A program made the translations under genes and the position numbers. From assembly GCF_000143415.4 (NCBI RefSeq), contig NW_003314289.1:1358293-1422292 (forward strand): DNA of 64,000 nt, written 5' to 3'. Shown one piece after another: positions 59,524 to 64,000 of the stretch. The DNA is from Selaginella moellendorffii (Eukaryota; Streptophyta; Lycopodiopsida; Selaginellales; Selaginellaceae). The notes beneath the pieces were generated by a model. The model ran no database searches. It worked only from the letters and a program-made list of their open reading frames with translations, and had not been told where the DNA came from. Position 1 is the stretch's first letter. Each line of letters begins with the position of its first letter.

Positions 59524-62494
59524 ATGGAGATCTCCTGCGTCGACAAGAGCATGCTGCGACTGGCTGTGGCGCTGGACAAGCGCGGCAGCGGCAATGCGAA
59601 CCGAGAGGAATCCGTGAGAATGCCGAGATTATCCGAATCCAGGGAAGGCGGCGACTCTATCTCCTCCCGAAATCCGGGGGCGTCTTACAGGTCCCGGAGC
59701 TACAGCACCAGCGGATTTGTGAGGAAGACCTTCAAGCTGCCGAGCAATGGCCCCCTGGAGCTGGAAATTCTGGTGGGAAGGATAGAGCGTGGAGAGATTG
59801 GTTTCGAGGAAGTCCGAGCCTACACGGACAGGTACTTAACCGGAAGCTTTGCTGGGCGAGTGTTGCGGTGCTTCAAGGATGGAAAGATAGCGCTCGAGTT
59901 CTTCAAGTGGTGCCAGGACCAGGCAGGATTTTCTCACAGTACTTACTCGTACAATTGTCTCATGGATCTTCTCTTCCGGATGAAGCTCTACCAGGACGTC
60001 TACGCGACTTTCAGGGCCATGAGAGAGTGCTCTCCAAACAGGTATACTTTCCGGGTGGTGCTCAAGAGCTTTTGCAAGCAAGGGAAGCTCCGGGATGGTT
60101 ACAAGCTGTTTGAGCAGATGCTAGACAATGGGATAAGTCCGGATGGGATCGAGTACAACATTCTCATCGATGGATACGCGAAGAAAGGGAGAGTTGACGA
60201 GGCCAACAGGTTGTACGAGGAGATGGTTTCTGTTGGCTTGGAGCCGAGCATCTATACTTACAACTCCTTGCTCAATGCGTTCTGCAAGGAGACGAAGATG
60301 AAGGAAGCCATGGAGCTGTTTAAAACAATGGCCGAGAAAGGCTTCGAGCCGGACGTTGTCACTTACAGCACCATCATCTCGGGGCTTTGTAAGACGGGGA
60401 AGGTGACCGAAGCTTTGGAGATGGTAGAGGAGATGACCGAGAAGGGTGTGAATCCCGACGTTGCGACTTACACTATCATCGTGGACAGGCTCTGTAGAGC
60501 GGGGAAAGTTGACGAAGCTGACGAGCTGTTTCACAAGATGATTGAACGGGGCTGCTCGGCAAACACTGTTGCTTACAACGCGCTCATCAACGGGCTCTGC
60601 AAGGACGAGAACATCGAACGGGCTTACAAGCTACTTGAAGAGATGGCGAGCAAGGGATACGTGCCTGACAACATCACATACAACACAATTCTCAGCGGGC
60701 TTTGCAGGATGGGGAAGGTGAGTGAGGCCAAGCAGTTTTTTGACAGTATGCCTTCCAGGGGATACAGTCCCGACGTTGTGGCATACAACGGTCTTCTGGA
60801 CGCTCTGTACAAGGAAGGCAAAGTTGCAGAGGCTTGGGGTCTTTTCAAGACCATGGGTGAGAGGCCGGACAGGCTAACTTGCTACATTATGCTTCAAGGA
60901 CTCTTCAATGAGAAGAAAGTGGACGACGCTGTCAAGTTCTTTGAAGGGGTCATACGAGACGGCAAGTTTGGCCACGAGGGGGCAACGTATTCACTTCTGA
61001 TAGAGGGCCTTTGCAAGTCCAAGAAGGTGGACGAAGCTGTCACTATGCTCAACGAGATGCTCGAGAAAGGACACGTTCCACAGACTGTCCCAGCAACGGC
61101 CCTTCTCTCGTCGCTTTGCAAGGAGAAGAAGGTTGATGATGCTTTGGCCTGCTTTGAAGCGCTGAAAGCCAGGGGATACAAACCGGACGTGGTGACTTAC
61201 AACGCTCTTCTCTCCGGGCTTAGAAAATGCGAGAAGTTTGATTTGGCCGTCAGCCTGCTGGAAGACATGGCGGACAGGAAAGTCGCTCCAGACTTGATTA
61301 CGTACAACACACTTATCGATGGCTTTTGTCGCGTTGAGAAGACAGACGAGGCCATGAAGCTGTTCAAAGACGTCATCGCCAAGGGATACATGCCAGACAC
61401 TGTGACTTACAACTCGATACTGCTGGGGTTGGCAAGAAAAAGCAACATGGACGAGGCCGAGGAAATGTTTAAGAAAATGGTGGCTAGCGGCTGTGCTCCA
61501 AATGGCGCAACGTACAGCATCGTTCTCTCGGGTCACTGTAGAGTGGGGAACATGGCTAGATGCCTCGAACTCTACGAGGAAATGACCGAGAAGCGGTTCA
61601 GCCCCGATGTCCTGCTCTGCAATGCCGTCATCGATATGCTTTGCAAGGCCAAAAAGGTGGACGATGCGCACAAGGTTCTCGAAGAGATGAGCAAAATCGG
61701 AGCCGTGCCGGATGTGGTTACGTATAACATCCTTCTGGACGGGCTGTGCAAAACCAACTTGGTGGACAAGGCCCACGAGCTGTTCTCGACCATGGTCGAC
61801 AACGGCTGCGCTCCAGACATCGTAAGCTACAGCGTTGTCCTCAACGGGCTGTGCAAGACAAACAAGGTGCACGATGCCAGAGTTCTCTTCGACAGGATGA
61901 TCGAGAGGAAGTTGGTTCCGGACGTTGTCACCTTCAACATCTTGATGGACGGGCTGTGCAAGGCAGGGAAGTTGGACGAGGCCAAAGATCTTCTGGATGT
62001 TATGAGCGAGCACAACGTTCTTCCAGATGGAGTGACTTGCACCACGCTCATGCACGGCCTGTGCCGGGACAAGAGAACGGACGAGGCTGTGAGGCTTTTC
62101 CAGTACATGGTGGAGAAAGGCACTGTGGCTGACGTCCTCCCCCACAACATCGTCCTCGCAGGCCTGTGCAGGGAAGGCAAGCTCGCGCAGGCCCTTCTCT
62201 TTTTCAAGTNNNNNNNNNNNNNNNNNNNNNNNNNNNNNNNNNNNNNNNNNNNNNNNNNNNNNNNNNNNNNNNNNNNNNNNNNNNNNNNNNNNNNNNNNNN
62301 NNNNNNNNNACCAAGCGGTGGATTACTTCCAGCAGATGACATGCTCGGGCTGTGCTCCAGACTACGTTGCCTACAACACGCTCATGAATGGGCTGAGGAA
62401 GCAAGGGAGGCACATCCAGGCGGACAGGCTCACACAGGCCATGAAGGAGAAGGGGTTCTTGTCGGATTGCTTCAAGGCGCCGCTCAGAGCCTAA
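59524..62494 (+). CDS. P-class pentatricopeptide repeat protein, interrupted by an assembly gap
   Basis: Intronless. About 895 residues are readable before the N run. Residues 1-140 hold a basic, Ser-rich start (SRNPGASYRSRSYSTSGF), likely an organelle transit peptide, and pre-PPR helices. Roughly 21 canonical 35-residue repeats follow, for example EYNILIDGYAKKGRVDEAN, TYNSLLNAFCKETKMKEAME, TYTIIVDRLCRAGKVDEADE, TYNTILSGLCRMGKVSEAKQ and TFNILMDGLCKAGKLDEAKD, with T/S/N at the RNA-specificity positions. No E or DYW tail. It probably binds organellar RNA. After the gap the correct frame resumes as QAVDYFQQMTCSGCAPDYVA, then YNTLMNGLRKQGRHIQA, ending FKAPLRA at TAA 62492-62494. Reading through the 100 N as placed gives a false frame, so the gap's true size is not 100 (mod 3). 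Confidence 0.93.
62210..62309. other. Assembly gap (100 N)
   Basis: Exactly 100 undetermined bases, the conventional placeholder for a gap of unknown size. It interrupts the PPR repeat array, a likely assembly difficulty because the repeats are similar at DNA level. Confidence 1.
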
Positions 62495-62807
62495 GGTAGC
62501 TGTCAGCACCCTTTTGCAACTTCCGCGACAAGTAAGTACACAGATTCACAGCTTTTCAGACCAGACTTTTGATGACTCTTTGTTTTTTTCTCGTTTGACT
62601 CAGGACGACTTCCATTTCTTGCATGCCTGTGATCCATCTTATTGTCTTGAGTTATCGATCCATCTTGGAGAAAAAAAAGGGGGAAAGGGGGTGACCTTCT
62701 TCTTCTCAAACGTTCGTTAGTTGACAATGCATGCTACAACTTCCACAAGATCCAGCATAGGATCTGGGTGTCCTGCCTGCTTGAGACGCTCCATTATGTT
62801 ACACTTG

Positions 62808-63742
62808 TTAGAGGCGTCCCGTTCTGTCCTGGAAGTAAAAACCACTGTTAGCATCCGACCGGTAAGTGCGAGCTATGTTTTTCTGGAAAGGATTTATCGC
62901 TCTCACGCACGGGGTCGGTTGCAGTTGATCGCGGATTTGCTGTTGCAAATACTCCCGGCACTTCTCCAGAGCTTCGCGCATCCAGGCGTGACGAACTTTC
63001 TCAATGGCGGTGGCAATTGTGAACTGAAAGAGAACGAGAGAGAGCTAAGTTTGAGTTCATTCTAAATTCTTCCTCTTCTCTCCAGGCATTTACCCATTGA
63101 CGACGTCGAGCCTCCTGCTCGGGCCAGGTCTCGAGCTCTTGAGTCACTTCTAATGCAAACATGTATGCCTTGCAGTTGCCTTTGGTGCACACCATGTCGT
63201 GGCGTTTGCTCGCAAAGATCCAGTGACCGAGCTCTTCCTGGGAGATTTTAGACAAGAATCGAGTGAGAAACTTAAAGAACATCGTACTACTATGAGAACC
63301 TTGATCTGGCCTCGAACGCCGGCTTCTTCGGCAGCCTCTCGGCAAGCTGCGTCCTCGACAGTCTCATCAAACTCCCAGCCTCCCTGGAAGAAGACGCGAA
63401 AGAGAGACGAAAGAGAGACGAACGAGAGACAATGAAACGCGGTGAGAAACCAGACGAGAAAGAAACAGTCGCGTACCTTTGGAAAGACGAGGCCATGGCC
63501 ATTGAGCGAACTGATCATGAGAATTCGGACATTGTCAACAACAGCGTGGGGAGTGGAGCCTCCTTTCTTGAGCCGATACGGTATGCAGCTAGACAGAAAA
63601 AAAGAAAAGGAGATTTCGTTTACGAACTAAAACTCGAAATTTTGTGCTTCCAGGAGCTCAAATTCAATGCTACTCACCCAGCGACGAGCCTGTAGCCCTG
63701 CTCAAATCTCTGCCGCTGTGGCTCGTCGGTGATTCCCTCCAT
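62808..63742 (-). CDS. Nudix hydrolase
   Basis: Five exons (63678-63742, 63477-63588, 63300-63383, 63094-63237, 62808-63023) give 206 residues. MEGITDEPQRQRFEQGYRLV leads to GCIPYRLKKGG, then VRILMISSLNGHGLVFPK, then the Nudix box GGWEFDETVEDAACREAAEE-AG (G-x5-E-x7-REUxEE-x-G-U), which binds the metal and nucleotide diphosphate. EELGHWIFASKRHDM and WPEQEARRRQW follow, then TAIEKVRHAWMREALEKC. It resembles the plant NUDT subgroup that acts on diphosphoinositol polyphosphates or NDP-linked compounds, from memory; substrate is unproven. There is no transit peptide. An alternative C-terminus exists if a 39-bp intron (GTCGGA...TTCCAG, with TGCTAAC) is spliced, moving the stop to 62717. The gene is convergent with the PPR gene. 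Confidence 0.9.
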
Positions 63743-64000
63743 TGGCGATTCAACCGCGAAGAAATACGAGGAAGGAGAACGCAAAAGCAAATATTGGAAA
63801 CTTGCGACCGAGGTGAGTAAAACTTCTCAACCGGATTTCTTCATTGAATCGATAGAGAGTTTGTCAAGTTGGAGAGAGGGAGTCGAGAGTGCTGCTGTTC
63901 GTTATCACTCTCGGTCAAAAATCTCGGATTTTTGAGACGAAGAGGTCGATGAGTCTGGAGATCATAAACTTGAGCGAAGTTATCTCCTTCTACGCAATGA
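63743..64000. other. Upstream region of the Nudix gene at the window edge
   Basis: No gene is recognised. The sequence is balanced in composition and likely holds the promoter and leader of the Nudix gene. Confidence 0.3.

Noticed and set aside
60991-62145. 384-codon antisense ORF in the P-class PPR gene
   Set aside because: A shadow. The sense strand has about 21 canonical PPR repeats, and the antisense text has no domain.

Overview
The window is nuclear DNA of a land plant. Very short introns (mostly about 50-90 bp), small intergenic spaces, many PPR genes, retained flagellar-type dynein light chains, and a MULE transposase of a type common in early land plants together suggest a lycophyte such as Selaginella. 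That is an inference: no rRNA or organellar marker is present. A run of exactly 100 N at 62210-62309 shows that this is a draft scaffold.

Two kinds of territory alternate. AT-rich, gene-poor, repeat-laden blocks lie at 1-13.3 kb, 29.1-31.1 kb and 49.8-59.3 kb. The first holds a possible carboxypeptidase-inhibitor-like knottin with a glycine-rich tail (2623-2976), a degenerate LINE, and a MULE with long terminal inverted repeats nested inside it. The first and last blocks share repeats: 1-600 recurs directly at 55.6-56.3 kb, and 6.9-7.9 kb recurs inverted at 56.7-58.1 kb. A roughly 130-bp AT-rich motif also occurs at least six times.

The compact gene islands read as follows. 13.7-19.3 kb: an LC8 dynein light chain with a long N-terminal extension, a peroxisomal sulfite oxidase ending in SKL (12 exons), and a PLS-type PPR protein. 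20.2-28 kb: a divergent ubiquitin-specific protease, an F-box protein, a DYNLT2B/Tctex-type dynein light chain, and a kelch-repeat protein sharing a 118-bp promoter region with it. 28.1-29.1 kb: a secreted Gly/Ser repeat protein. 31-38.8 kb: a nodulin-like MFS remnant, a broken copy of the DYNLT2B gene, a ureide permease, tRNA-Thr(AGU), a small conserved plant protein of unknown function, cytosolic fructose-1,6-bisphosphatase, and a Pro/Ser-rich wall protein. 38.9-49.8 kb: a GH9 class C endoglucanase with CBM49, two secreted Cys-rich small proteins flanking tRNA-Leu(UAG), a probable plastid protein, and an OSCA/CSC1 channel. 59.5-64 kb: a P-type PPR protein interrupted by the assembly gap, and a Nudix hydrolase.

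The genes form no single pathway. Loose themes are the cell wall and extracellular space (GH9C, Gly-rich and Pro-rich proteins, Cys-rich peptides, knottin) and flagellar or transport dynein light chains (LC8 and DYNLT2B). The strongest leads are the fused knottin/Gly-rich protein, the 8-Cys secreted peptide with G-box and TATA motifs, the in-frame stop in the Gly/Ser repeat gene, the intron expanded by 186-bp tandem repeats, the MULE-in-LINE nest, and the intrachromosomal duplication of the DYNLT2B gene. Exon boundaries were read by eye from splice sites and family alignment from memory; no database search was run.
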